The position numbers and the translations under genes were made by a program. From Muscardinus avellanarius (taxonomy: Eukaryota; Chordata; Mammalia; Rodentia; Gliridae), in NCBI GenBank assembly GCA_963383645.1, contig OY726572.1, forward strand, positions 64,642,738 to 64,706,737: 64,000 nucleotides of DNA, read 5' to 3'. Under the pieces are notes generated by a model, which saw only the letters and a list, made by a program, of their open reading frames with translations, searched no databases and was not told where the DNA came from. This document shows positions 12,011 through 23,619 of this stretch, piece after piece; the first letter of the stretch is position 1, and every line of letters starts with the position of its first letter.

Positions 12011-12588
12011 ACCAGGGACGGAACCTAAGGACATTCTACTTCAGAGCTACATTCCCATCCCTATTTTTTATCCTTTATTTTTATTTATTTATTAATATTT
12101 TGTGGTACTAGGGGTGGAACCCAGAGGCTTTCTACCTCCAGAGTATACTCCCAGACCTATTTTTATATTTTATTTGGAAACAGGGTCTCACTAAGTTGTT
12201 GAGAGCCTCACTAAGTAGCTGAGGCTGGCTTTGAACCTGCTTAATCCTCCGGTCTCAGCCTCCCAAGCGCGGGGATTACAAGCATGCGCCACCACGCCCG
12301 ACTATCCTTTATTTTGAAACAGGGTTTCACTAAATTGCAGAAGGCCTCACTAAATAGCTGAGGCTGGTCACGAACTTGCCATCCTTCTGTCTCAGCCTTC
12401 CGAGTACTGGGATTACTAAAAGCATGGGCCACAGCTTCTATTTTTCTTTGGGGCTGGGGGGAAGAAAGTCTCACTAAATTGCTGAGAGCCCCACAGAGTT
12501 GTCGAGGCTGATTTCAACTCTCCAATCCCCCTGTCTCAGCCTCCCAACTACAGGGATTACAGGCCTGTGCCACCATGCCTGGCTCCAA
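11878..12588 (-). mobile_element. Pile of about five nested minus SINEs
   Basis: Right halves at 11878-11940 and 12010-12075, separated by (TTA)n and (TG)n tracts. A complete C'-type copy at 12100-12304 lies inside an older one whose left half resumes at 12305-12436. A further old left half is at 12437-12588. Confidence 0.8.
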
Positions 12589-13255
12589 CATGGCTTTCAT
12601 ACAAAGCACAGCGCTGCACGGTCTGGGGTGTTCTGCTGGGTGTTTAAGTGGGGAGGGGGACAGTGCCCTCCCAGGGTAATCAGACCTGAGAGTGGCTCTT
12701 GTCCCGCCCACAGGCTGGTGCTGCCTTGGGAATATCCTGTATCAGGATCATGTCCATCCATCTGTGTTCTAGTGAGCTGTGGGTCTGGCATCAACCCAGA
12801 CGCGTTTCTCTATTCTGTAGCATCAAAACCAAATACTGCATCCCTAAATTAGCTACTGCTGAAGCCTGTTTTAGTGAGGGCTCTTCATGGAAGCTGAGGA
12901 CACCCCCCTCGGATGGCAGTGATTGCTCTGGACTCCTCTGCCGGGTTCAGTAGCACCCAGGTTTTACCTCCTCCCACAGGTACCACATCCCATGTGACTA
13001 GAGTTCCTATGGTGCTTTCTGTAATCCCTGCGTAATTTTTCCTTTTTGAGTTAGACCCAAGGTTAATGACCAGCGCTCAGACACCCTGAAATCGGAGTTT
13101 AGTTCAGCATCAAAATTCAACCCAGCGTGCTCTTTTTATCTCATTTTAGTTGTTACGGAAAACAACAACCAAGGACTTGAATAGCTTGCCTTTTCTTATT
13201 AGTTTGCAATTCCTCGTGCATTCAGTGAGTCAACTGCCCAGGAATTGGCCCTATT
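12589..13255 (+). other. SINE-free intronic stretch
   Basis: Balanced base composition, several short open frames on both strands without protein family features. Nothing further recognised. Confidence 0.5.
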
Positions 13256-13261
13256 TTATTA

Positions 13262-13615
13262 TTTATTTATTTATTGCGGGTCTGGGGATGGAACCCAGGG
13301 GCATTTGATCTCGGAGCTACACCCCCTGCCCTATTTTTTATTCTTTATTTTGAAACAGGGTCTCACTGAGTTGCAGAGGGCCTCACTAAGTAGCTGAGGC
13401 TGTCCGCGAACTGTGATCCTCCAGTCTCAGCCTCCCAAATGCTGGGATTACAAGCGTGTGCCACCACGCCCGGCTTTATTGTTTATTTTGAAAAGGATCT
13501 CGCTAAGTTGCTAAGGGGCCTCACTCAAGTGCTAAGGCTGGTCTTGAACTTGCGATTCTCCTGTCTCGGCCTCCCAAGTACTGGGATTACAGGCAAGCAC
13601 CACTACTCCTGGTCC
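13262..13615 (-). mobile_element. SINE type B next to the left half of an older SINE
   Basis: 13262-13476 is full length with a (TTTA)n tail; 13477-13615 is a left half only, so the younger copy probably interrupted the older one. Confidence 0.85.
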
Positions 13616-13826
13616 TGGATCTGTTCTAAGTTCCAGTGATGGCTTTTACCATGAGTAGTTGATCTCCACACAGCTATTGTTCCAAGCGGCCACCCAGGAA
13701 TCAAAGGTTCCTAATCCCTCAGCCTTTTTCTTTCTTCAAACCCCATTTCTATGAGCCCTGGCCATTTTAGCAAGTCTTATTTCTGACACCAACTGTACAG
13801 AAAAAACATACTGTCTTTTTTCCATA

Positions 13827-14335
13827 CAGTAGGCCCTCCATATTCACAGATTCAACATACTGCAGATATAAAAAAAAACCTTTTTTTTAATCTTCAAACT
13901 GAAGATTGAAAATTTTTTAAAAATCATACTGAATATATAAAAATATATTTTCTTATCATTATTCCCTAGACAAGAAAATATTAGGACATTTATATAACAT
14001 ATATATTGTGCTAGATATTATAAGTAGCCTACAAGTATTTTGAAGAATATGAAAAGCCGGCGTAGTGCTACAAGCCTGTAATCCCAGTACTTGGGAGACT
14101 GAAACAGAAGGACTGCAAGTTTGAGGCTAACCTCAGCAATTTAAAGAGACCCAACTTCAAAATTAAAAAAAAAAAAATTAAAGGGGCTGGAGATGTAGCC
14201 AATTCCCAGTACCAAAATAAATAAGTAATAAAGTATATGAGAGATTGTGCATAGGTTGTATGAAAATGCAGTATCTTATACAGTGGAATGAAGTGCCCAG
14301 AGACTGTAGTATCTGGGTCCTGGACCCATCCTGAC
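13827..14335 (+). mobile_element. Tigger-type DNA transposon fossil, split by a SINE
   Basis: It begins TA|CAGTAGGCCCTCCATATTC, the recognisable Tigger-like terminal repeat. It continues with GATATTATAAGTAGCC and, after a SINE at 14056-14225, with GATTGTGCATAGGTTGTATG and GTATCTGGGTCCTGGACCC from the other end. It is non-coding. The exact subfamily is not decided. Confidence 0.7.
14056..14225 (+). mobile_element. SINE type A inside the Tigger fossil
   Basis: Diverged copy, GCCGGCGTAGTGCTACAAGCC to ATTCCCAGTACC, with an internal deletion in the right half. Confidence 0.8.
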
Positions 14336-14484
14336 TGTCCTCTCAGCATCTCTGGCACTGTGGGTGCGGAGGTGTGATACCTCCCCTTCACCCATCGTAA
14401 AAGCCACAGTCAGTGCTCCTACACCAAATAAGGCAGGTTAACAACAGAAAAGCATAACAAATTTACTTAATCAAAATTTTACAT

Positions 14485-15076
14485 GAGCCGGGCATGGTGG
14501 TACACACTTGTACTTGAACCCAACAGTGCTTTACCACTAACCTACACCCCCAACCCTTTAAAATTTTCATTTTGAGTTAGGGTCTTGCTAAGTCACCCAG
14601 GCTGGCTTTGAACTTCCCATCCCACTGCCTCAGCCTTCTGAGTTGCTGAGACTGTAGGTGCTGGGGATGGAACCCAGGAGCATTCTACCTCCGAGCTACG
14701 AACCCAGCCCGTTTTTTTTATTCTTTATTTTGAAACAGGGTCTCACTGAGTTGCAAAGGGCCCACTAAGTAGCTGAAGCTGGCTGTGAACCCAGATCCTC
14801 CTGTCTCAGCCTCCTAAGTACTGGGATTACAAGCGTGTGCCATCACGCCTCGCTCCAAACTTCTTTTTATTATTTATTTATTTATTTATTTATGGTGGTA
14901 CTGGGGTTCCTGGAAGCCCTTTTAACTCTGGGCTACACTCCCAGACCTATTTTTTATATTTTTTATTTGGAAACAGGGTCTCTTAAACCAGCGAGGCTGG
15001 CTTCGAACCTGCCTTATCCTCCTGTCTCCGCCTCCCAGGAGTGGGTATTACAAGCGCGCGCCACCACGCCCGGCCC
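14485..15076. mobile_element. SINE cluster with a plus head fused to minus bodies
   Basis: 14485-14511 is a plus-strand SINE head (GCCGGGCATGGTGGTACACAC) that runs directly into a minus SINE body (14512-14660). Then come a minus type B copy (14660-14855) and a minus type C copy (14875-15076). Confidence 0.75.
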
Positions 15077-15456
15077 AAACTTCTGTTTCAGGGTTGCTGG
15101 CAGCCCATCCAGGGATCCTGCCTGGATCTAAGGCTAGTAGGATTCAGCCGCCTGTCTGCATGAGAAATAGTCCAAAAAAAAAAAAAAAATGGAGAAAGGA
15201 AAAATGGATTGGATGCATCTGGGGAAAAGCAGCTAGATTGCTTTTCCACCAGCCCATCAGAAGTGGTTACAATTTATAGAAACAAAAGCCAGGTGATTAT
15301 CCATGTGTAGACTTAGCTAGGCTGCGCTTAGCCAGAGAAGCAGTCTTAGTTTCCTTGGCATCTGTCCTCAGCCTGAAGACGTTCCAGAGCTCTCCGTTTC
15401 ACTAGGATGAGTCTTTGATGTCCAGAATCTCAGTGCTTTTCTAGAAAAGATACTTT

Positions 15457-15670
15457 GGAAGCCAGGTGTCATGGCACATGTTTATAATCCCAGTACTTGG
15501 GAGGCTGAGAGAAGAGGATCTCAGGTTTGTGATCAGCCTAGCAACTTAGTGAGATCCTGTTTCCAAGTAAGAAAATAAAATTGGGCTGGAATGTAGCTCA
15601 GAGGTAGAATGCCCCTGGGTTTGATCCCAAGTACCACAAAAAGAAGAAAAAAAAGAAAGAAAGAAAAGGT
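15457..15670 (+). mobile_element. SINE type A with GAAA-rich tail
   Basis: Full copy. 15077-15456 before it has no clear feature other than an A-run at 15174. Confidence 0.88.
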
Positions 15671-15814
15671 GTTTCGTCCACATGACTTAGTCACTGGAAC
15701 AGGAGGCAGTTGGCTAATCTCTCAGGGGCCTGTGTGTCATGAGAACCCCACAAAAGAATTAGCCTACAGTCAGGACATTTCTTACATTTTGAAACAACTG
15801 TAAAGAATGTATGA

Positions 15815-16495
15815 TTCAGCCGGGCGTGGTACGCACGCTTGTAATCTCCGTTTGTAATCTCCGCGCTTGGGAGGATTGTGCAGGTTCAAAGCCAGCCTCA
15901 CTGGCTTAAAAGACCCTGTTTCCAAATAAAATATAAAATAGGTCTGGGAGTATAGCCTGGAGGTAGAATGGGTTTCATCCCCAGTACCACCAAAAAAAAT
16001 AATAATAATAACAATAAATGTATGATTCAGCTGGGTGTGGTGGTGCACGCTTGTAATCCCAGCATTTGGGAGGCTGAGACCAGAGGATCACGGTTCACGG
16101 ACAGCTTCGGCTACTTAGTGAGGCCCTCTGCAACTCAGTGAGACCCTTTTTCAAAATAAAGAATAAAAAAGAGGGCTGGGGCCGGACGTGGTGGCTCACA
16201 CTTGTAATCCCAGCATTCAGGTGTCTGAGACTGTAGGATCGCGGTTCAAGGACAGCCTCAGCTACTTAGTGAGGCTCTTTGAGACTCTGTTTCAAAATAA
16301 AAAATAAAAAATAGGGCAGGGGGTGTAGCTTGGAGGCCAAATGCCCCTGGGTTCCATCCTCAGACCTGGAAAAAAAATAGGTAGGGCTGGGGGTGTTGCT
16401 CAAAGGTAGAATGCCCCTGGGTTCCATCCCTAGTACTGCAAATAAATAAATAAATAAATAAATACATAAATAAATAAATAAATACATAAATAGAA
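15815..16495 (+). mobile_element. Three plus SINEs, one nested
   Basis: Type C at 15815-16018. A type B at 16025-16175 is interrupted by another type B at 16180-16375, and its right half resumes at 16380 with an (AATA)n tail to 16495. Confidence 0.87.
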
Positions 16496-16633
16496 TGTAT
16501 GGCTCCAGTCTTGATGAAAGGCGGTGCTGGTGAAGCTATGAGGGTGCCCTGAAGGGAAGAAGCATCTTTAATCCTGAGGTGGTAGCAGTGAAATTAGCTG
16601 CTGTGAAATGAACAGATTCAAAAGTTGGTATCG

Positions 16634-16638
<5 letters not shown>

Positions 16639-16684
<46 letters not shown>
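16639..16684 (+). repeat. (CA)n microsatellite
   Basis: About 22 CA units, not attached to a SINE. The sequence from here to the exon at 17100 shows no other feature. Confidence 0.95.
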
Positions 16685-17099
16685 TCACATGGACTATCTT
16701 TTCCCTGATTCACATGGATTATCTCTTCGCTCCTTGGAAACCCATCTGCCTCATCTTCTGACCCACTGCAGCAGCATATAGTTCAGGGTCTGTGTCTGGC
16801 TCAAGTACCAGAGTTGGTACTTCACCCTAACAACAACAGAGATCCATTCTCCAGTGTGTATTGTCAAACCCAAGAGCAAGGAGGAAAGTATTATGTTGGC
16901 ATAATAAATATGACTGTTCTAACAGTTTCTCTGGAATGATTAGCCCGGCCCTGGAATCTCTGGCTAATCATTAGCTGATCTTTCGATAAAGTTGTGTGTC
17001 ATTCACCTTGGCTTAACTTCCTGCGAACTACGAGGTATCCTGGCTAACGATTTCAATGCACTTCCTTATCATGGTGTTTTCCCTCTGCTTTTTTCGCAG

Positions 17100-17149
17100 A
17101 AGTGTGCTGGGTGATTGATTTCTGACCTTGGCATAGAACCATGGCCATG
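17100..17149 (+). CDS. ANXA4: ANXA4 exon 2: 5' leader and start codon (MAM)
   Basis: A pyrimidine-rich tract ending in CGCAG precedes 17100 and a GTAAGT donor follows 17149. The leader part is 17100-17140. The start is ATG at 17141, with A at -3 and G at +4. An in-frame TGA at 17123-17125 closes the frame upstream and fixes this start. Only nine coding bases (Met-Ala-Met) lie here, and the exon ends in phase 0. Starting the protein on a tiny coding piece and resuming with ATKGG is the known ANXA4 arrangement. Confidence 0.95.
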
Positions 17150-17264
17150 GTAAGTGGTGGGGTACCTGTGCCTGCCCGGTGCCAGCCGTAGACAGGTACA
17201 AGATGTGTACTCAGGGACTGTTGGTTTAAACAAAGGTTGTTTGCTCAACACAGGGGAGGGAAAT

Positions 17265-17502
17265 GTTCCCTTATTTATTTATTTATTTATTTATTTATTT
17301 GCGGTACTGGGGATGGAATCCTGGGGCATTCTACCTCCGAGTAACATCCCCAGCCCTAATTTTTATTCTTTATGTTGAAACAGGGTCTCACTGAGTTGCA
17401 AAGGGCCTCACTAAGTAGCTGAGGCTGTCTTCGAACCTCAGTCCTCCTGTCTCAACCTTCCAAATGCTGGGATTGCAAGCCTGCGCCACCACGCCCAGCT
17501 TT
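17265..17502 (-). mobile_element. SINE type B, 115 bp after the start-codon exon
   Basis: Full length with a (TTTA)n tail at 17270-17300. It is opposite in orientation to the copies before the exon. Confidence 0.9.
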
Positions 17503-17589
17503 TTTTTTTTTTTTAACACCATTTAATTTTTTTTCCCTAAATGGGAAATAACTTGACCTTGAAAGTTAATTCAAAGACAGAATCTTCTG

Positions 17590-17998
17590 TGGGCATGATG
17601 GTGCCCCTAAGTAATCCCAGGACTTGGAAAGCTGAGACAGGAGGATAGCAGGTTCAAGGTCAGCCCTAGCAATTTAATGAGACCTTGTTTCCAAATAAGA
17701 AATAAAAAAGGAAGCCGGGCATGGTGGCGCACGCTTGTAATCCCAGCATTCGGGAGGCTGAGACCGGAGGATCGCAGTTCACGGACAGCCTCAGCTACTT
17801 AGTGAGGCCCTTCGCAACTCAGTGAGACTCGGTTTCAAAATAAAGAATAAAAAATAGTGCAGGGGGTATAGCTCAGAGGTAAAATGCCCCTGGGTTCCAT
17901 CTCCAGACCCGCAAAGGAATAAAAATAAAAAATAAAAAAGGCTGAGGGTATAAGAGGTAGAACACCCCTGGGTTCAATACCAAGCACACACACACAAA
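17590..17998 (+). mobile_element. Type B SINE nested in a type A SINE
   Basis: The outer left half is 17590-17712, the inner complete type B is 17713-17940, and the outer right half is 17941-17998. Confidence 0.87.
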
Positions 17999-18069
17999 AA
18001 AAGAAGAATCCTTTCAACATCTTGAAAATACAGAAACAAGGCACTGTTTTCTCTCTAGAGAAGCACCAC

Positions 18070-18300
18070 ATATTCATATTCATTTTATTTATTTATCTTT
18101 CTAGGAACTGAGGATTAAAATCAGGAGTGTTCTACCTCTGATCTACACCCCTAGCCTTGTTTTATTTTTTATTACTTTTTTTGGAAACAGAGTCTCACTA
18201 AATTGCAGAGGGACTTGCTAAGTCACTGAGGTTGGCCGCAAACCTGCAAAATCCTCCTGTCTCAGCTTCCCAAGTGCTGGGATTACAGGCTTACACGTTC
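18070..18300 (-). mobile_element. SINE type A, diverged
   Basis: Right half at 18104-18160, left half to 18290. 18301-18860 after it shows no feature I can name. Confidence 0.8.
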
Positions 18301-18861
18301 ATTTTAGAACAGGCAAATAAAAAGGCAAAGTAGGAAATGACCTCTGTCAACACTTAGGTGCGGCCTCATCCTTTGAGGCTCATCCAGGGGTGTTTCTTTG
18401 TAATACTTGCTGGTCGACTGCCTCCTGCTTTCAACTGTGATCTGACTCCTTGGGACTTGGTTATCTGATCTTTGGGACGGGCGTGGAAGCAGATCCCTTC
18501 AGGTTTTGTGAAGTTCATCCCTAGGGTGGAAGCAGAGTCTCTTAGCTGCAAACTTGGCTCTGCCTAAAGCTGGCCATCTGCTCTCCTCCCACCCAAAGAA
18601 GGTTTCAGAAGAGACAGGTGGTTCCGACCCCTGGGCTTCTGGGAAGGAATAAGAGAAGTAGAATGTGACACCTGGAGGGACCAAGATGCCCTCCTTCAGG
18701 AAGATGGGTATGTAAACTATCCTGAACACATGGGAATATACTCTGAGATGCTTTTCTTTTTTTATATTTGATATTCTGGAATTATCTTCATGATTCTCAA
18801 CAGTGAAAGACTTCTTCATATGTACCCCAAATCTATGTTGTCTGTCTGTCTGCTTGTCTCT

Positions 18862-19062
18862 CCCTGTGGTACAAGAGATTGAACCCAGGGGCATTCTAGC
18901 TCTGAGCTATAACCCAACCTTATTTTATTTTATATTTTGAAACACAGTCTCACTAAGTTATGGAAGGCTTCACTAAGTTACTGGGGCTGGCTGTAAACCT
19001 GCAATCCTCCTGTGTCCGTCTCTCAAGTACTGGGATTACAAATCTGCGCCACCACCCCTGGC
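18862..19062 (-). mobile_element. SINE type A
   Basis: Full length, after a TCTG/CTTG-rich tail at 18840-18858. Confidence 0.85.
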
Positions 19063-19229
19063 TTACCCCAAATATCTTCTGCTTTCATTTATATCCACTT
19101 CCTGATGCTTGATTCACTTTAAACATGGAAAAGACTTTTTGAGAAATGTTTATGCGGTTCTGCCTGTGTGCTAGATGTGGTACTAGGTTTTAGGGATTCA
19201 AAATTAATAAAATTCTATTTCTTTTTTTT

Positions 19230-19420
19230 GTTGTTGTTGTTTGTTTTTTGTGTTGAGGATTGAACCTCTGAGCCACATTCCCAGGCCGCCGCCGCCACCA
19301 CCACCTCCTCCTCCTCCTCTTCCTCCTCCTCCTCCTTTTAAACAAGGTCTTAGTAAGTTGCTAAGGCTGGCTAGAACCTGTGAGCCTCCTGTTCCAGTCT
19401 CCCAAGTAACGATTCTATTC
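19230..19420 (-). mobile_element. Degenerate SINE carrying a (CCN)n tract
   Basis: Right-half scrap, then CCGCCGCCACC / CCTCCTCCTCC triplets at 19286-19336 in place of the linker, then a left-half remnant. Confidence 0.65.
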
Positions 19421-19501
19421 TTATTTTCAACAAGCTCACAGCTTTCTTACATGTGAAGACCATAGCTAAGTGACCTTTTAGTATGCTCTGAAGAATCACC
19501 T

Positions 19502-19720
19502 CAGGACCGGGGGTAGTGGAGCACGACTGTAATTCCAGTACTTGGGAAACTGAGACAGGAGGATTGCAGGTTCGAGGACAGCCTCAGCAATTCAGCAAAG
19601 CCTTCCACAACTTAGACCCTGTTTCAAAATAAATAATCAAACAAAATAGGGCTGAGTGTGTAGCTCAGAGGCAGAATGCTCTGGGTTTAATCTCCAGCAC
19701 CACACACACAAATAACCTCA
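19502..19720 (+). mobile_element. SINE type A
   Basis: Full copy ending in a short CA tail. Confidence 0.85.
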
Positions 19721-19844
19721 GCTGCTCTCATCTTTCCTCCCAGACCCTGTTTTTCCACAAGATAAAGAACATTTTTAGAAGAAAAGAAAACCATGTGTTA
19801 TAGTCACAATATTGAAATTCCCAACTAGTTTTTTGTTCATTTGT

Positions 19845-19883
<39 letters not shown>

Positions 19884-20075
19884 TGGTGGTACTGGGGATG
19901 GAACCCAGGGGCCTTCTACCTCTGGGCTACACTCCCAGACCTATTTTATATTTTATTTGAAAACAGGGTCTCTAAGCCAGCTGAGGATGGCTTCGAACCT
20001 GCACGATCCTCCTGTCTCAGCCTCCCAAGCACGGGGATTACAAGTGTGCACCACCACGCCCGGCTCCCAACTAGT
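19845..20075 (-). mobile_element. SINE type C
   Basis: A (TTG)n tail at 19846-19881, then the type C right half and the TCTAAGCCAGCTGAGGATGGCTTCG hairpin variant. Confidence 0.88.
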
Positions 20076-20119
20076 TTTTATCTTATTTTAGACCCTACTC
20101 AAATGCTTTTTAGATATCA

Positions 20120-20645
20120 GTAATAAAAACATAAGTGGCCAGGTGTGGTGGCGCATGCTTATAATCCCAACATTTGGGAGGCTGAGACAGGAGGATTGCA
20201 GTTCTTGGACAGCCTCAGCTACTTAGTGAGGCCCATGGTAATTCAGTGAGACTCTGTTTCAAAATAAAGAATAAAAAATAGGAGCCGGGCGTGGTGGCGC
20301 ACACTTGTAATCCCTGAGCTTGGAAGGGGGAGACAGGAGGATTGCATAGGTTCAAAGCCAGCCTTGCTAGCTTAAGAGACCCTGTTTCCAAATAAAAATA
20401 ATATAAATAGGTCTGGGAGTGTAGCCTGGGGGTAGAAGGGTTTCCAGGAACCCCAGTACCACCAAAAATAAAAATAAAGAATTAAAAATAAAGGCTAGGG
20501 GTATAGCTCTGAGGGTCGAATGTCCCTGGGTTCCATCCCCAGACCTGCAAAAAAAAAAAAAAAAAAAAGTAGGGCTTGGAGTGTAGCTTGAAGGTAAAAT
20601 GCCCCTGGTTTCCATCCCCAGTGCCACACACACACACACACAAAA
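20120..20645 (+). mobile_element. Type C SINE nested in a type B, plus an extra right half
   Basis: Outer left half 20120-20281, inner type C 20282-20475, outer right half 20476-20570. A second right half with a (CA)n tail follows at 20572-20645. Confidence 0.85.
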
Positions 20646-20835
20646 AGTATAGGTAATTTTTATATTCTGCTTTTTTCCTCTCTTAGTATTAGGAGAGTTC
20701 TTAGAAGGTGATAAATGAAAAGTTATGTGTTCGCTCTAATCTAATCTCTATGTTAACATGCTTATCTTACATTTTATAGATTATTCACCCTAACATTAAT
20801 GTTATTCAGCCTAATATCATGTTTAAATTATTTGC

Positions 20836-20945
20836 TTATTTCTTTTGTTTGTTTTGTGTTTTCCAAATTCTCTACAATGACCACATTTTTTTATTTCTTT
20901 TGTTTGTTTTGTGTTTTCCAAATTCTCTACAATGACCACATTTTT
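20836..20945 (+). repeat. 55-bp direct tandem duplication
   Basis: The unit beginning TTATTTCTTTTGTTTG starts at 20836 and again at 20891; both run to GACCACATTTTTT with no difference seen. Confidence 0.92.
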
Positions 20946-21162
20946 TTTTTTTTTTTTTTTTTGCGGTACTGGGGATGGAACCCAGGGACATTCTACCTTC
21001 AAGTTACACTGCCAGACCTCTTTTTTATTCTTTATTTTGAAACAGGGTTTCACTGAATTGCAAAAGGCCTCACTAAGTAGCTGAGACTATCCGCAAACCA
21101 TGATCCTCCAGTCTCAGCCTCCAAATGCTGGAATTACAAGCTTGCACCACCACACCTGGCTC
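20941..21162 (-). mobile_element. SINE type B
   Basis: 22-T tail, then a full-length body. Confidence 0.9.
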
Positions 21163-21224
21163 TGACCAGATGTTTTAAAAGCCATTGTAGCCAATAGTAA
21201 AACAAAGAAAACAAAAAAACTTAT

Positions 21225-21415
21225 GGCCGGGTGTGGTGGCACATGCTGTAATCCCAGTACTTGGGAAGCTGATACAGGAGGATTGCAGGTTTTCAATCAG
21301 CCTCAGCTATTTAGTGAGCCCTATTTAAAAATTAAAGAATAAAAAATAGGGCTGGGGATGTAGCTTGGAGGTAGAACGCCCCTGGGTTCAATCTCCAGCA
21401 ACACACACACACACT
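21225..21415 (+). mobile_element. SINE type A with (CA)n tail
   Basis: Full copy with a short left half. Confidence 0.87.
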
Positions 21416-21417
21416 TG

Positions 21418-21800
21418 CGGAGGTATAATACACAGGCTTTGAAGTTCCTTACACTCATACACCCATGCACCACTCCTGTGTGGAGATAGGACATTTTGTC
21501 ACTTGGAGATGCTCCTTAGGTCCTTCTAGCTCGGCCCCCACTCTGTTCTCCCTAGAAACACATCGTCGTTCTGATTGTTATCTCCAGGGATTAGTTTGCT
21601 TGTCCTGGAACACCCTGTAAGTGGAATGAGAGTGTGTGGACTGCGTCTGGCTTTTCTCTAAGCATTATATCTTTTGCAGTTCATCCGTGTTTCTGTGTGA
21701 CTCTGTAGTTTGCTCCTCCACCCCTTTTTTATTGCTCATTAGTATTCCGTAGCACTATATTCTAGTATTTCTGATGTTTATCACCTTCCTTATTAATATA
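21418..21800 (-). mobile_element. Ancient L1 3'-end remnant
   Basis: Resembles antisense L1M 3' sequence: GGTATAATACACAGG, GTGTCTGGCTTTTCT-like words, ATCCGTGTTTC and TTATTGCTCATTAGTATTCCG. Family name not settled. Confidence 0.55.
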
Positions 21801-22424
21801 AAAGCAATAACATGTCATCAGTTGTGGGTTAGCACCTCTTTCTAGCTGTTCACTCTGTCATTCTTCCCGATATGCTCTGTTTCCTTTGCCTGCTACCACA
21901 TGGCCTTCTGGATGGATGGAACCCCCACCCACACGCCATCTTCCCTGAACAGATAGTGGTGCACCAATCCCTGTACTTAGAGGACTAACAAGGAACAAAT
22001 TTCTTGACCTTTTTCCTGGAGAAAAAAACCCCGAGGTCCATAGAATGCTAATGGATAAACTGAATCACCTTTGCAAATCCTTCCATCGATTTGTCTTGTT
22101 AGATATTATTTTTATGCTCTAATAGTGTCCCTCACTAATGCAGTTTGCTTTACAATTGAATGCAGCGTTAGTGGCTATCAAAAAAAATTCCAATAATGGA
22201 GGTCAAAAAGAGCATCTTGAATTGTTTGACTCAGAGCAGTCTCACGGCTGAGGGTATATAGCTCACTTGCCCAGCATGTAAGAGACCCTGGGTCCCTGCA
22301 AAAAATAAAATAAAATAAGTTAAGGCTAAGTTAGCCCGTGTTGGAATTTTTATAGCGAATCACCAATTTGTTTATTATATATACACAGTAGAAGAAAAGA
22401 CAATGCCTGCATTTGGTTCCTAGG

Positions 22425-22870
22425 CCTGCTAACAAAGTGTCACGAGCGGGGTGGCTTAAAATAATAGAAATATATTGCCTCGCAGTCCTGGAGGCCCAAA
22501 TCTCAAAACCAGTGCATCAGCACGGATTGGGCTATCGCTGAGACCTGTAGTGGAATCTTTCCTTTCTTCTTCCAAAGTTATGGTGGCTTGTTGGCAATTT
22601 TAGGTGTCCCTTGGCTTGCTGCTGCATAACTCCAGTCTCTCTGCCTTTGTCATTATATGCTAGTTTCCCTCTGCCTCTCTGTCTTCACAAAATCATCTTT
22701 TCATAAGGACACCAGTCATATTGGATCAGGGGCCCACCCTACGCCAGTATAACCACATCTCAACCCATGATGACTGCAATGACCCTGTTTCCAAGTGAGG
22801 TCACATTCTGTGGTGCCTAGTTAGGACGTCAACCTGTCTTTTTATGAGGGATACAACTTCATTGATACCA
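22425..22870. mobile_element. Ancient mammal-wide interspersed repeat
   Basis: The word order GTGGCTTAAAATAATAGAAATATATTG, CCTGGAGGCCC, TAAGGACACCAGTCATATTGGAT, CAAGTGAGGTCACATTCTG is a pattern seen many times in mammalian genomes. I cannot name the family or its direction with confidence. Confidence 0.5.
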
Positions 22871-23091
22871 GTACCCACAGAAGTTGATATCGTGGGTCTC
22901 AGAGAGTGATGATTAAGTGCCGGGTGTTGACATATCCAGGTCATAAACCCTTGGCATTTCAACAGAGATCCCTGCCTTGTGGTACCTGGGAACTGGATGG
23001 GCTTCCTGTCACTACAGTGGGTCTGAGAGGTCCAGGCCAAGGTGTCTAACACAAACAACTAACATTTTATTTGCTAAAGAATTGCCCTAAG

Positions 23092-23280
23092 GCCGGGCAT
23101 GGTGGCCCATGCTTTGTAATCCCAGTACTTGGGAGGCTGAGACAGGAGGATTGCAGGTTCACAGCCAGCCTCAGCTACTTAGTGAGGCTCTCCATAATTT
23201 AGTGAGATCTTTTAAAAAAAATAGGGCTAGGGGTGTAGCTTGGAGGTAGAATACCCCTGGGTTTAATCCCCAGTTCTAGA
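23092..23280 (+). mobile_element. SINE type A
   Basis: Full length, no tail expansion. Confidence 0.88.
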
Positions 23281-23413
23281 AGAGGGGAGACTGCCTCAAG
23301 GGTATGAAGAGCTTGGATTCCTTTACTTGCTCATATTGTGTCGTTGGGCCAAATTAAACCATCAGAAAGCTCTACCTTTTGTTTATGATGTTTTTGCTTC
23401 ATCATACAGATGT

Positions 23414-23571
23414 TCTGCCTAGTTACTTCTTTGGTGTTACTCTAGAGGACTAACACCTCTACCTAGTTTCTGCCTAGTTCTACCTAGTTTCTTTGGTGTT
23501 ACTCTAGAGGACTAACACCTCTACCTAGTTTCTACCTAGTTCTACCTAGTTTCTTTGGTGTTACTCTAGAG
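23414..23571 (+). repeat. Minisatellite, about 2.6 copies of a 62-bp unit
   Basis: TTGGTGTTACTCTAGAGG starts at 23431, 23493 and 23555; the unit also contains inner TACCTAGTTTC/TACCTAGTTC repeats. Confidence 0.93.
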
Positions 23572-23619
23572 GGGTACTAAGAGACAAGAAAATCTCACTA
23601 CTAAATGTATTACAGCAGC

